NCBI RefSeq assembly: GCF_000152965.1
Contig: NZ_CH902583.1
Location: 2,301,892-2,365,891, forward strand
DNA length: 64,000 nucleotides
Reading direction: 5' to 3'
Origin: Roseobacter sp. MED193
GTDB taxonomy: Bacteria > Pseudomonadota > Alphaproteobacteria > Rhodobacterales > Rhodobacteraceae
Position numbers and translations under genes: made by a program. Of the stretch, positions 16,904 to 25,516 are shown one piece after another. Positions within the stretch are counted from its first letter, which is position 1; each line of letters opens with the position of its first letter. Below the pieces are notes generated by a model. It worked only from the letters and a program-made list of their open reading frames with translations. It had not been told where the DNA came from and did not search any database.

Positions 16904-18072
16904 TGGCTCTCGCTGGGGAAACCTGGATTCGGGACGCGGCAACGCAAAACGTTTGCTCCGCTTTGACAGCACAGGGAGCTGAGGCTCTGTTTGTCGGCGG
17001 CTGCGTGCGCAATGCCCTGATGGGGGTGCCGGTTTCGGATATTGATATTGCCACCGATGCATCCCCGCAGGAGGTGCTGGCCCTGGCCAAATCTGCCGGG
17101 ATCAAGGCAATCCCGACCGGGATTGAGCATGGTACGGTAACACTGGTGAAGGATCAGATCCCGCATGAGGTGACCACCTTTCGCAAGGACGTGGCGACCG
17201 ATGGTCGCCGGGCAGTAGTGGCCTTTTCCAAAGACATTGCAGAGGATGCTGCGCGACGCGATTTCACCATGAACGCGATCTATGCGCGCCCCGATGGCAG
17301 CATCGTTGACCCCCTGGGCGGGATGGCGGATCTGGCGGCGCGGCGGGTCCGGTTCATCGGAACCGCAGAAAACCGCATTCGCGAAGATTACCTGCGAACT
17401 CTGCGCTATTTTCGATTCCATGCCTGGTATGGCGACAAGGATGCGGGATTTGACCCCGAAGCTCTGGCGGCGATCGCGGCCAATCTAGAGGGGCTGTCGC
17501 AGCTGTCTCTGGAGAGAGTCACAAGCGAGGTCCTGAAACTCCTGGCAGCCCCAGATCCAGCACCTGCAATTGCGGCGATGCGCCAGATTGGCGTCTTGAA
17601 CCAAATCCTCCCTGGGGCGGATGATCGCTCACTGGCGCCTTTAATTCATCTGCAAGCTCACCACCCTGACAGAGACATCTCCCTTGATCCGGTCTGTCGG
17701 TTGGCGGCGCTGGGCGGTTCAGAGCTGCAAGAGAATTTGCGGTTAAGCAAGGCTGAGGCGCGTCTTTTGGTGCATCTGCGAGAGGCTGCCACTGGCGTAA
17801 TCTTACCCGCTGAACTGAGCTATAGATTGGGACGTGACATAGCATTACAGGCTTCAGTGTTGCGCTCGGCGCTGTTGGAAGAGCCCGTTTCGCCCAATTT
17901 AGGCTCTGATCTGGCGCGTGGCTCTGAGGCGGTCTTTCCCCTCAAGGCAGCGGATCTGATGCCAGACTTGTCAGGTTCTGCCCTCGGCGCAGCGCTGAAA
18001 AAACTGGAAAGCGCCTGGATCCAGTCGGGCTTTACCCTGAACCGGAATGAGCTGCTGCAAAAGTTGAAATAG
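16903..18072 (+). CDS. cca: CCA tRNA nucleotidyltransferase / poly(A)-polymerase family
   Basis: Class II nucleotidyltransferase that adds or repairs the 3' CCA of tRNAs. The head domain shows LFVGGCVRNALMG and DIDIATDA, giving the two catalytic carboxylates, then RRDFTMNAIY and REDYLRTLRYFRF, which is the RNA-polymerase-like signature of the family. The last 180 residues form the more variable body/tail. The ATG at 16903 overlaps the stop of the NUDIX gene (TGATG). At 389 residues it is a normal alphaproteobacterial length, with no HD domain. From motifs alone a poly(A) polymerase cannot be fully excluded, but in this lineage cca is the likely identity. Confidence 0.9.
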   Translation: MALAGETWIRDAATQNVCSALTAQGAEALFVGGCVRNALMGVPVSDIDIATDASPQEVLALAKSAGIKAIPTGIEHGTVTLVKDQIPHEVTTFRKDVATDGRRAVVAFSKDIAEDAARRDFTMNAIYARPDGSIVDPLGGMADLAARRVRFIGTAENRIREDYLRTLRYFRFHAWYGDKDAGFDPEALAAIAANLEGLSQLSLERVTSEVLKLLAAPDPAPAIAAMRQIGVLNQILPGADDRSLAPLIHLQAHHPDRDISLDPVCRLAALGGSELQENLRLSKAEARLLVHLREAATGVILPAELSYRLGRDIALQASVLRSALLEEPVSPNLGSDLARGSEAVFPLKAADLMPDLSGSALGAALKKLESAWIQSGFTLNRNELLQKLK

Positions 18073-18134
18073 CGCCACATGTCCAGGCCTTTGGCGCAGA
18101 GTTTTTAAAAACGCTGGTGACAGGGCGTAGAATA

Positions 18135-18159
18135 TATGGCTAATTCTGCCTTAGCCATA
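18135..18159 (+). promoter_or_regulatory. Hairpin 1 of the ABC-exporter leader
   Basis: TATGGCTAA and TTAGCCATA form a perfect nine-base-pair stem with a seven-base loop (TTCTGCC). It ends 12 bases before the ribosome binding site of the leader ORF. No T-run follows, so it is not an intrinsic terminator; it may fold next to or compete with ribosome binding. Confidence 0.55.
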
Positions 18160-18183
18160 ACAATCATGCCGGGAGGAATGCGA

Positions 18184-18210
18184 ATGTACTACGGGATCTG
18201 GTTTAGCTAA
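18184..18210 (+). CDS. Putative eight-codon leader peptide (MYYGIWFS)
   Basis: A very short ORF, too small for standard gene finders, encoding MYYGIWFS. GGGAGGA at 18171-18177 is the strongest ribosome binding site in the area and lies at good distance from ATG 18184; an in-frame ATG at 18178 would add two residues but is too close. Half of the residues are aromatic (Y, Y, W, F), as in known attenuator or stalling peptides. It sits between two hairpins, 92 bases before the most likely start of the ABC exporter operon. Inference: ribosome position on this ORF controls exporter expression. I do not recognise a described family for it. Confidence 0.55.
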   Translation: MYYGIWFS

Positions 18211-18211
18211 C

Positions 18212-18243
18212 GCCGTACCACCCGTTTTGGAGGGGGGCACGGT
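18212..18243 (+). promoter_or_regulatory. Hairpin 2 of the ABC-exporter leader
   Basis: Immediately after the leader stop codon, CCGT-A-CC-A-CCC pairs with GGG-G-GG-C-ACGG around an eight-base loop: nine pairs with two single mismatches. The 3' arm contains GGAGGGGGG, a strong Shine-Dalgarno-like run that the stem would hide. A ribosome stalled at the end of the leader ORF would cover the 5' arm and open it. No T-run follows. Confidence 0.5.
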
Positions 18244-18302
18244 TCCGCCTCTTGTCTGCATTCTTGCATTCCCTATTTGCTCAAGTAACTGGAGCACCTG
18301 TC

Positions 18303-20141
18303 ATGTTTCGTTTTTTTGAAAATCTCATTGATCCTTATTGCGACTACCCGGAAACGGATCAGCCACCAACGCGGCTCTGGCCTTTTCTCAAGGCCTATTC
18401 TGAGCCGTTCAAAGCCGTGTTCATCTTGACCGCCTGTATGTCTGTCATAGTGGCGGCGATTGAAATCGGCCTGATCTACTACATGGGGCGGGTGGTTGAC
18501 CTGCTGTCGAACCCGCCGGAACAGGTTTGGCAGAACTACGGAACCGAGCTGATCCTGGTGGCGCTGTTCATCCTACTGTTGCGGCCTTTGCTGCAGCTGG
18601 CGGATGTATTGTTGCTGAACAATAGTATTCTGCCGAATTTTGGGACTCTGATCCGCTGGCGGGCTCATAAACATGTGTTGCGGCAGTCTGTCTCTTGGTT
18701 TGAGAATGACTTTGCCGGCCGGATTGCCAACCGGATCATGCAGACACCGCCTGCCGCAGGTGAAGTGGTGTTTCAGGTCTTTGACGCCATCACCTTTTCC
18801 CTGGCCTATCTGGTGGGCGCGGCGATCATGCTGATGGTTGCGGACGCGCGCTTGATGCTGCCTTTGCTCATCTGGTTTGTACTCTATGGGTTTTTGGTGC
18901 GCTGGACGATTCAGCGGGTGGGGCCGGCCAGCCAGGCGGCCTCCGATGCGCGATCTACGGTGACTGGGCGTGTGGTGGACAGCTATTCCAATATCCACTC
19001 GGTTAAGATGTTTGCCCATGATGATCGGGAACTTGACTATGCCAAAGACGCCATTGAGAACACGCGGCTGACCTTTCAGAAGGAAATGCGCATCTTCACG
19101 GTGATGGACGGTGTTCTTGTCTCGTTGAACGGGCTGCTGATTGTCGGCGTGGTCGGCTGGGCGCTGCATCTTTGGATGATTGGCGCGGCTTCGGCCGGGG
19201 TTGTGGCGGCGGCAACGGCGCTGACATTGCGGCTCAATGCCATGACAGGCTGGATCATGTGGGCGTTGACCTCCTTCTTTCGCCAGTTGGGTGTGGTGGC
19301 CGAGGGGATGGAGACCATCGCCCAACCTATTGATCTGGTGGATGTCGCGAATGCGGCACCGCTGCGGCTGACACAGGGCGAAGTTACGCTCAAGGATCTG
19401 TCGCATCACTATGGCCGCGAGGCTGGCGGTTTGGATCAACTGAATCTGGTGATCAAACCAGGAGAGAAGATTGGCCTTGTCGGGCGCTCGGGTGCGGGTA
19501 AATCGACCCTGGTTAAGCTGCTTTTGCGGTTCTACGACCCGGATGCGGGGCAAATCCTGATCGATGGCCAGGATATTCGCGCTGTGAGGCAGAACAGCCT
19601 GCGCAGCCATATCGGCATGGTGCAGCAGGACAGCGCGCTGTTGCATCGCTCGGTGCGGGACAACCTGCTCTATGGCCGTACTGATGCAAGCGAGGAAGAG
19701 ATCATTGCCGCCGCCAAACAGGCGCAGGCGCATGACTTCATTCTGGATCTCGAGGATCCGCAGGGGCGCCGCGGCTATGAGGCCCATGTGGGCGAGCGCG
19801 GGGTTAAACTGTCAGGTGGGCAGCGGCAACGCATCACTCTGGCGCGGGTGATCCTGAAGGATGCGCCTATCCTTCTGTTGGATGAGGCCACCTCGGCACT
19901 GGATTCCGAGGTCGAGGCCGCTATTCAGGAAACTCTCTACGGCATGATGGAGGGTAAGACGGTGATGGCGATTGCACATCGCCTGTCCACCATCGCACGG
20001 ATGGACCGCATTCTGGTACTGGACCAGGGTAAGATCGCAGAGCAGGGTAGCCATGAAGAGCTATTGCAGGCCCAGGGGCTTTATGCGCAGTTCTGGGCGC
20101 GCCAGTCCGGCGGATTCTTGAATATCGAGGCAGCAGAATGA
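18303..20141 (+). CDS. ABC exporter half-transporter (permease-ATPase), subunit 1
   Basis: A 612-residue type IV ABC exporter: an N-terminal membrane domain with about six helices (to about residue 330) and a C-terminal ATPase with Walker A GRSGAGKST, signature LSGGQRQR, Walker B ILLLDEATSALD and the H-loop AHRLST. ATG 18303 with GGAG eight bases upstream is preferred over the in-frame TTG at 18252; the product then starts MFRFFENLIDPY. Its stop overlaps the start of the second half-transporter (ATGA), so the two very probably form a heterodimer. Both ATPase sites look complete. The substrate is unknown; drugs, lipids or peptides are all possible. The leader ORF and hairpins upstream suggest inducible expression. 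Confidence 0.9.
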   Translation: MFRFFENLIDPYCDYPETDQPPTRLWPFLKAYSEPFKAVFILTACMSVIVAAIEIGLIYYMGRVVDLLSNPPEQVWQNYGTELILVALFILLLRPLLQLADVLLLNNSILPNFGTLIRWRAHKHVLRQSVSWFENDFAGRIANRIMQTPPAAGEVVFQVFDAITFSLAYLVGAAIMLMVADARLMLPLLIWFVLYGFLVRWTIQRVGPASQAASDARSTVTGRVVDSYSNIHSVKMFAHDDRELDYAKDAIENTRLTFQKEMRIFTVMDGVLVSLNGLLIVGVVGWALHLWMIGAASAGVVAAATALTLRLNAMTGWIMWALTSFFRQLGVVAEGMETIAQPIDLVDVANAAPLRLTQGEVTLKDLSHHYGREAGGLDQLNLVIKPGEKIGLVGRSGAGKSTLVKLLLRFYDPDAGQILIDGQDIRAVRQNSLRSHIGMVQQDSALLHRSVRDNLLYGRTDASEEEIIAAAKQAQAHDFILDLEDPQGRRGYEAHVGERGVKLSGGQRQRITLARVILKDAPILLLDEATSALDSEVEAAIQETLYGMMEGKTVMAIAHRLSTIARMDRILVLDQGKIAEQGSHEELLQAQGLYAQFWARQSGGFLNIEAAE

Positions 20142-21985
20142 AGCTAGGCAATCTCATCGACGCGTTTCAGCCCGCCAAGGGCCCGCCGCCGCAGAACCTG
20201 GGTGGGTTTCTGCGCTGGGTGTTGGCCGGGGCCTGGCCGATGCTCATCCTGGCATCTGCGATTTCCGGCTTTGCCGGCGCCATGGAGGCGGGGACTGCCT
20301 ATTTCTTGGGATTGGTGATTGATACCGCGCTTTCCAGCGGGCCAGAGGCCTTTTTTACCAGTGGCAATCTCTTGGTGATCTTGGGCGCGCTGGGCTTTTT
20401 CATGTTGGTGCGGCCGGTGCTTTTTGGTCTGTCGGCTGCCTCCAATGCAATTGTGGTGCAGCCCAATGTGAACCCCTTGGTCCTGTCACGACTCAATCGC
20501 TGGACCCTGGGTCAGTCGGTGCGTTTCTTTGACGATGACTTTGCGGGACGTATTGCACAGAAACAGATGCAGACAGCTTCGGCTGTGACCTCGGTTGCGA
20601 CCGAGATGATCAATGTGGTGGCCTTCGCTCTGGCTTCTCTGGTTGGCTCTCTTGCGCTGCTGGGCGCGATTGATTTTCGCATTACCTTGATTTTTGGTCT
20701 CTGGCTGATTGGCTATTTTGCTCTTATCCGATACTTCCTGCCACGGGTAAGACAGCGGTCTGGAAAGCGTGCTGGGGCGCGGGCGATGGTGTCGGGACAG
20801 GTGGTGGATAGTATTACCAACATCAAGACAGTGAAGCTGTTTGCCCATGCCTCTCATGAGGAGCGCAGTGCCCAGGATGCCATGGCTAAGTTCCGCGATA
20901 TGGCGCTGGAGTTTGGTTACCTTGCTGCCAGCTTCCGCTTTTGCCTGATGACCCTCGCGGGTCTGTTGCCTGTCCTGCTGATCGGCGCGACCTTGTTGCT
21001 GTGGCGGAGTGGCATGGCGACGGAGGGCGATATCGTTGCCGCCGGCGCAGTGTCGATCCGCATTGCCCAGATGACTGGCTGGGTGAGTTTCACCCTGATG
21101 GCGATCTATTCTAACGTGGGCGAGATTGAGAACGGTATGAAGACCCTGACCCGCCCAGATAGGGTCGAAGATTTGCAAGACGCAGAGACTTTGCGGGTCA
21201 CGGAAGGGGCGATCACTTTTGACTCGGTTGGCTTTGCTTATGGCCGTGATCTGGGCGGTATTCGCAATATCACGCTCACCATCAAACCCGGCGAGAAACT
21301 GGGCATCGTTGGCGCTTCCGGTGCGGGAAAATCTACCCTCGTTTCGCTCTTGTTGCGGCTCTATGATGGGGAGGGTGGACGGATCTTGATTGATGGGCAG
21401 GATATCTCCCGAGTGACACAGGATTCTCTGCGCGGTCAGATTGGCATGGTCACCCAGGAAACTGCCATGTTCAATCGCTCGGCGCGGGAAAACATTCTGT
21501 ACGGGCGGCCAGATGCCAGCGAGGCAGAGCTGATCGCGGCGGCCAAACAGGCCGAGGCGCATGAGTTTATCCTCGATCTCGAAGACGGGCAGGGGCGGCA
21601 GGGCTATGACGCCTTCCTGGGCGAGCGGGGGGTCAAACTGTCCGGTGGCCAGAGACAGCGCATCGCTCTGGCGCGGGCAATCCTCAAGGATGCACCCATT
21701 CTGATCATGGATGAGGCAACCTCAGCGCTTGATTCCGAGGTCGAGGCGCTGATCCAGGCGGCGCTGGAACGGGTGATGCAGGGCAAGACGGTTCTTGCCA
21801 TCGCCCACCGCCTGTCTACGCTCAGCGAGATGGACCGGATCATTGTGATGGAGCAGGGGCAGATCGCCGAGGTTGGCAGCCATGCGGAACTATTGGCTTC
21901 GGGCGGGCTCTATGCTCAGTTCTGGGCGCGTCAGTCCGGCGGCTTCATCTGCACGGACGAGGAAGGCACTGCCGCCGCAGAGTGA
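20138..21985 (+). CDS. ABC exporter half-transporter (permease-ATPase), subunit 2
   Basis: A 615-residue paralogue of subunit 1. The membrane domain occupies about residues 25-335, and the ATPase carries Walker A GASGAGKST, signature LSGGQRQR, Walker B ILIMDEATSALD and AHRLST. Blocks such as SVRFFDDDFAGRIAQK and VVDSITNIKTVKLFAH correspond to SVSWFENDFAGRIANR and VVDSYSNIHSVKMFAH of subunit 1, showing a common origin. The four-base overlap with subunit 1 argues for equal synthesis and a heterodimer. A large-loop terminator follows the stop codon. No periplasmic adaptor or outer-membrane channel is encoded nearby, so export is probably across the inner membrane only. Confidence 0.9.
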   Translation: MKLGNLIDAFQPAKGPPPQNLGGFLRWVLAGAWPMLILASAISGFAGAMEAGTAYFLGLVIDTALSSGPEAFFTSGNLLVILGALGFFMLVRPVLFGLSAASNAIVVQPNVNPLVLSRLNRWTLGQSVRFFDDDFAGRIAQKQMQTASAVTSVATEMINVVAFALASLVGSLALLGAIDFRITLIFGLWLIGYFALIRYFLPRVRQRSGKRAGARAMVSGQVVDSITNIKTVKLFAHASHEERSAQDAMAKFRDMALEFGYLAASFRFCLMTLAGLLPVLLIGATLLLWRSGMATEGDIVAAGAVSIRIAQMTGWVSFTLMAIYSNVGEIENGMKTLTRPDRVEDLQDAETLRVTEGAITFDSVGFAYGRDLGGIRNITLTIKPGEKLGIVGASGAGKSTLVSLLLRLYDGEGGRILIDGQDISRVTQDSLRGQIGMVTQETAMFNRSARENILYGRPDASEAELIAAAKQAEAHEFILDLEDGQGRQGYDAFLGERGVKLSGGQRQRIALARAILKDAPILIMDEATSALDSEVEALIQAALERVMQGKTVLAIAHRLSTLSEMDRIIVMEQGQIAEVGSHAELLASGGLYAQFWARQSGGFICTDEEGTAAAE

Positions 21986-22014
21986 TCTAGCCAAAAGCCC
22001 GGTCCGCGCGTATG

Positions 22015-22056
22015 AAACCCGGCTTTCTCAGCGTTTGTCGGGTTTTGTTCTTTTTT
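22015..22056 (+). terminator. Intrinsic terminator after the ABC exporter operon
   Basis: AAACCCG pairs with CGGGTTT across a 17-base loop and runs into TTTGTTCTTTTTT. It lies 30 bases after the exporter stop codon and before the RNA methyltransferase gene. Confidence 0.65.
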
Positions 22057-22085
22057 CATTGAGCCGCAGTCGCTATCTAGCGCGA

Positions 22086-23333
22086 ATGACAGATGTAGCC
22101 AGAACCACAGCAACCATCCTCCGCCTTGGCCACCAAGGCGACGGAGTCGCCCATGGCCCGCTTTTTGCCCCCCGTACCCTGCCGGATGAACAGGTAAGCG
22201 GTGTGCAAGAGGGCACGCAATTGACGGATATCCGAATCGAAACCCCGTCGGAGCACCGTATCGCGGCGCCTTGCCGCCATTACAAATCCTGCGGGGGCTG
22301 TCAGTTGCAGCATGCCAGCAATGACTTTGTCGCCCACTGGAAACTGGGGATTGTCGAAAAGGCGCTTGAGGCTCAGGGGGTGGAGACTACATTTCGGCCT
22401 ATCCATACCTCGCCTGCCCAGTCGCGCCGACGTGCGACCTTGGCTGTGCGGCGCACCAAAAAGGGCGCTATGGCTGGGTTTCACGGCCGTGCCTCAGGGG
22501 TGATTACACCGATCCCGGATTGCCAGCTGCTGGACCCGGATCTGATCGCCGCCATCCCGCTGGCCGAGGCCCTGGCGATGGCAGGGGCCAGCCGAAAGAC
22601 GCCACTGTCGGTGACACTGACCACCTCGGAAACCGGGTTGGATGTGATGGTGCGCGAGGGCAAACCATTGGATAGCGCTTTGCGCAGTGCCCTTGCCGCC
22701 CTAGCCGGACAGCATGGGGTGGCGCGGCTGACCTGGGAGGACGAGCAGGTGGCGATGGAGCAGCCGCCTCTGCAGGCCTTTGGGTTGGCGCGCGTCTGCC
22801 CGCCTGCTGGATCCTTTTTGCAGGCCACGCGCGACGGCGAAGCCGCGTTGCTGGCTGGCGTTCTGGAGATCACCAAGGGCGCCAAGCGCATTGTCGACTT
22901 CTTTGCGGGCTGCGGCACCTTCTCGTTGCCACTGGCGGCACAAGCCGAGGTTCTTGCGCTCGAGGGTGAGCCTGCAATGATCAAGGCCTTGGAGAATGGC
23001 TGGCGTCAGGCCAGGGGGCTAAAGAAAGTCACCGCTGAGGTGCGTGATCTGTTCCGCAATCCTCTGCTGCCTGAGGATCTGAAACCCTTTGGCGCCTTTT
23101 ATGAGGCAGCTGTGATTGACCCGCCCCGTGCCGGTGCCGAGGCACAGGTGGCGCAGCTGGCTGAGGCCCGGATGCCGGTGATTGCCTATGTGTCCTGTAA
23201 CCCCGTGACCTTTGCCCGTGATGCAAAGGCTCTGGTAGAGGCCGGCTATGGCCTCAATTGGGTGCAGGTCGTTGACCAGTTCAGATGGTCTGCCCATACC
23301 GAACTGGTTGCCAGTTTTTCACTGGATGACTAA
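22086..23333 (+). CDS. 23S rRNA/tRNA (uracil-5)-methyltransferase, RlmD/TrmA family
   Basis: A 415-residue SAM-dependent m5U methyltransferase. Cysteines 63, 69, 72 and 146 (PCRHYKSCGGCQ and PDCQL) form the expected 4Fe-4S site. The Rossmann domain has VDFFAGCGTFSLPL, then the IDPPRAG motif, and the catalytic nucleophile Cys371 in YVSCNPVTFARD. A short N-terminal TRAM-like segment contains GHQGDGVAHG. The ATG at 22086 gives the complete domain set; the open frame to 21873 overlaps the ABC gene. The exact target (U747 or U1939 of 23S rRNA, or another site) cannot be read from the sequence. It precedes the sodium channel gene by 28 bases, with no obvious functional link. Confidence 0.88.
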   Translation: MTDVARTTATILRLGHQGDGVAHGPLFAPRTLPDEQVSGVQEGTQLTDIRIETPSEHRIAAPCRHYKSCGGCQLQHASNDFVAHWKLGIVEKALEAQGVETTFRPIHTSPAQSRRRATLAVRRTKKGAMAGFHGRASGVITPIPDCQLLDPDLIAAIPLAEALAMAGASRKTPLSVTLTTSETGLDVMVREGKPLDSALRSALAALAGQHGVARLTWEDEQVAMEQPPLQAFGLARVCPPAGSFLQATRDGEAALLAGVLEITKGAKRIVDFFAGCGTFSLPLAAQAEVLALEGEPAMIKALENGWRQARGLKKVTAEVRDLFRNPLLPEDLKPFGAFYEAAVIDPPRAGAEAQVAQLAEARMPVIAYVSCNPVTFARDAKALVEAGYGLNWVQVVDQFRWSAHTELVASFSLDD

Positions 23334-23361
23334 TCCAAACTTACGCCGATAGTGGAGCCGG

Positions 23362-24177
23362 ATGACTGTGATTGATCGTTTGAACAGACTTTTGGAAGAC
23401 GCCCGTTTTACCCGTTTCATCTTGGCGGTGATCATGGTCAATGCGGTGACCCTGGGGCTTGAGACCTCGGAGGTCGCGATGGCACGGGCTGGGAATTTGA
23501 TCCATTTGATCGACAAGATCTGCCTGGGTGTCTTTATCGTTGAGATTGCGATTAAGCTCATCGTGCGGCGTTTCAAATTCTTCCTCAGCGGCTGGAGCCT
23601 GTTTGACTTCGTGATCGTTGGCGTGGCCCTGGTGCCTGGCGCTCAGGGGTTCTCAGTACTCCGGGCACTGCGTATCTTGCGGGTGCTGCGGGTGATTTCT
23701 GTCGCCCCCAGCCTGCGCCGGGTGGTTGAGGGCTTTGTCACTGCCTTGCCGGGCATGGGGTCTGTCTTTCTGCTGATGGCGATCATTTTCTATATCGGCT
23801 CGGTCATGGCGACCAAACTGTTTGGCGATAGCTTCCCACAATGGTTTGGCACCCTGGGGCAATCGGGGTATTCGCTGTTTCAGATCATGACGCTAGAAAG
23901 CTGGTCCATGGGTATCGTGCGGCCGGTGATGGAGGTCTACCCCTATGCCTGGGCCTTCTTTGTGCCCTTTATTATGGTGACCACCTTTGCGGTGGTGAAC
24001 CTGCTGGTGGGTCTGATTGTGAACTCAATGCAGGACGCCCATTCCGCCGAAGAAGGCGAGCGCACGGATGCCTACCGTGACGAGGTGCTGGAGCGTCTGA
24101 AGACCATCGAGGCGCAGCTCCATGAGGTTAAAACCGCCGAAACCGCTTCGGTTGAAGTGCCAAACAGCAAGTTGTGA
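23362..24177 (+). CDS. Prokaryotic voltage-gated sodium channel (NaChBac/NavRosD type)
   Basis: A 271-residue one-domain channel subunit that would assemble as a tetramer in the inner membrane. S1-S3 span about residues 15-92. S4 carries arginines at 101, 104, 107 and 110 (RALRILRVLR), the regular spacing of a voltage sensor. The pore helix and selectivity filter read TLESWSM (177-183), the sodium-selective signature of NavAb and NavRosD, so this is not a potassium channel. S6 (about 197-223) leads to an acidic neck and a C-terminal coiled coil (about 235-262). Such channels are known from marine bacteria, including Roseobacter, where they may affect motility or pH homeostasis. Confidence 0.93.
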   Translation: MTVIDRLNRLLEDARFTRFILAVIMVNAVTLGLETSEVAMARAGNLIHLIDKICLGVFIVEIAIKLIVRRFKFFLSGWSLFDFVIVGVALVPGAQGFSVLRALRILRVLRVISVAPSLRRVVEGFVTALPGMGSVFLLMAIIFYIGSVMATKLFGDSFPQWFGTLGQSGYSLFQIMTLESWSMGIVRPVMEVYPYAWAFFVPFIMVTTFAVVNLLVGLIVNSMQDAHSAEEGERTDAYRDEVLERLKTIEAQLHEVKTAETASVEVPNSKL

Positions 24178-24243
24178 TTTTGAAACTTTGTCGATTCGGG
24201 ATATGGCGCTAAAAAAGGCGAGCAGGCCACACAGGAAGAAGAC

Positions 24244-24768
24244 ATGGACAGACGCGCATTCGGACTAACGGCAGTTGCCAGCCTGGCAGTGGCTGGCTGC
24301 GGCAGAGGCCCGCAAGTGAGCCGGTTTAAGACCTATGGTGGACCAGAGGTGACCAGCGTTGTGGTCAACAAGGGTGCCCGCAAGGTCTATCTGTTGCACG
24401 GAGAAGATATCCTGCGCGAATACAAGATGGATCTGGGTTTTGCGCCACTTGGGCACAAACGTGTCGAAGGCGATGGCAAAACACCTGAAGGCCTGTATCG
24501 TATCGATCGGCGCAATCCCAATAGCGCTTTTCACTTGTCGATTGGCATCTCTTATCCAAACGCTGAGGATCGTGCCCATGCCCGCGCGCTGGGCAAACGC
24601 CCTGGTGGTGAGATATTCATTCATGGCGAGCCTAACAATGAAAAAGACCGCAAACGCGCGGCGCGGGTCTCTGACTGGACTGCGGGCTGTATTGCGGTGA
24701 AGAACGACGAGATCGAAGAGATCTATGCGATGGTGCGCGATGGGACGCCCATTGCCCTGCGCGCCTAG
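24244..24768 (+). CDS. L,D-transpeptidase (YkuD) lipoprotein
   Basis: A 174-residue protein with a lipobox (VAGC, Cys19) and a YkuD domain covering almost the whole mature part. The active site is intact: IFIHGEPN supplies the conserved histidine and SDWTAGCIAVKN the catalytic Cys149. These enzymes form 3-3 peptidoglycan crosslinks or anchor proteins to the wall, here presumably from a lipid anchor in the periplasm. RR near the N-terminus (DRRAFGLT) could allow Tat export, but the motif is incomplete. A second, unlike L,D-transpeptidase lies 0.75 kb downstream, with a CAP-domain lipoprotein between them on the other strand. Confidence 0.88.
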   Translation: MDRRAFGLTAVASLAVAGCGRGPQVSRFKTYGGPEVTSVVVNKGARKVYLLHGEDILREYKMDLGFAPLGHKRVEGDGKTPEGLYRIDRRNPNSAFHLSIGISYPNAEDRAHARALGKRPGGEIFIHGEPNNEKDRKRAARVSDWTAGCIAVKNDEIEEIYAMVRDGTPIALRA

Positions 24769-24807
24769 GGTGTAGGAACTGCTGCGCAGGTCGTTCTTAC
24801 CAAAACG

Positions 24808-24831
24808 AAGGGGCCGCTGAGGCCCCTTTTT
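24808..24831 (+). terminator. Intrinsic terminator after the first L,D-transpeptidase gene
   Basis: AGGGGCC-GCTGA-GGCCCCT followed by TTTT; a seven-base-pair GC-rich stem 40 bases after the stop codon. The convergent CAP-protein gene ends 27 bases further. Confidence 0.8.
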
Positions 24832-24857
24832 GCTGGTCTAGGAGTGTTGCTACTGAC

Positions 24858-25349
24858 CTAGTTGGCCATCACCATAGTCCACCAAATTTTCCCATTGGCC
24901 TCTTGGAACCAAGAGAACCCCATATTGGTCGCCTTTGGGTCCAGTATTACTGCGCGGGTGCTGGCATCTTCCATCCAGGCCGTGAGCGTCTGAAGCTCGT
25001 TTTCATAGGTTTCAGAGATATTTTCCCCCTGAACTTCACCAACATATCCGGTCCGTGCAACCCGATCCAGCGGAGACGACCCGTCAGAGCCGAAGTGCCA
25101 GGGGCGGTTCTGGACTGACATGTCACGGGAATGAGTTGCGGCTGCGGCATTCAGCTGGGCGTTTAACTGAACTTGTGGGGCCTCGGCTGCCTGCCGCAGC
25201 GCATTGACGGAATCCAACATGCGCAGTTGGACTTTGTCAGCGTTGCGGATGCGATAGGCCGAACCGCTGCTTCCTGTTTCTGATGTGGGCGTGCAGGCTG
25301 CGGCCAAAGCAAGCGTGGCGGCCATCAGGATCAAAAATACACGCTTCAT
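24858..25349 (-). CDS. CAP/SCP-domain lipoprotein
   Basis: A 163-residue secreted lipoprotein (lipobox LAAAC, Cys19) with a CAP (PR-1/SCP) domain: LRMLDSVNALRQAAEAPQV, then ATHSRDMSVQN, and GENIS and WMEDASTRAVIL toward the end, closing with WWTMVMAN. The His of ATHSRDM and the acidic residue of GENI are the usual cavity residues of the fold. Bacterial CAP proteins are secreted or surface-bound, and their biochemical activity is mostly unknown. The start at 25349 gives a clean signal peptide; the frame is open to 25820, but that part overlaps the divergent L,D-transpeptidase gene. Confidence 0.85.
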   Translation of the reverse strand: MKRVFLILMAATLALAAACTPTSETGSSGSAYRIRNADKVQLRMLDSVNALRQAAEAPQVQLNAQLNAAAATHSRDMSVQNRPWHFGSDGSSPLDRVARTGYVGEVQGENISETYENELQTLTAWMEDASTRAVILDPKATNMGFSWFQEANGKIWWTMVMAN

Positions 25350-25516
25350 CTCAAATCTCGCTCTATCGTTCGTCCAAGCACTTACCCTATCCTTTGAGGG
25401 CTGTGCAAACAGGCCTGCAGAAATCTGCTCAGAAAATTCATGGTTTGATTTGCGACTGCGGCTTTCCGGCCATACTATGCAGATCAGCTCGGATTTAATC
25501 GCGCAGGAAATTTCAG

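Noticed and set aside
18117-18146. Possible promoter GTGACA...TAATTC before the exporter leader
   Set aside because: The -10 match is poor and there are several equally weak alternatives; not reported as a feature.
18573-19787. 404-codon minus-strand frame opposite the first ABC exporter gene
   Set aside because: Antisense shadow of a strongly coding gene; His/Gln/Arg-rich translation without motifs.
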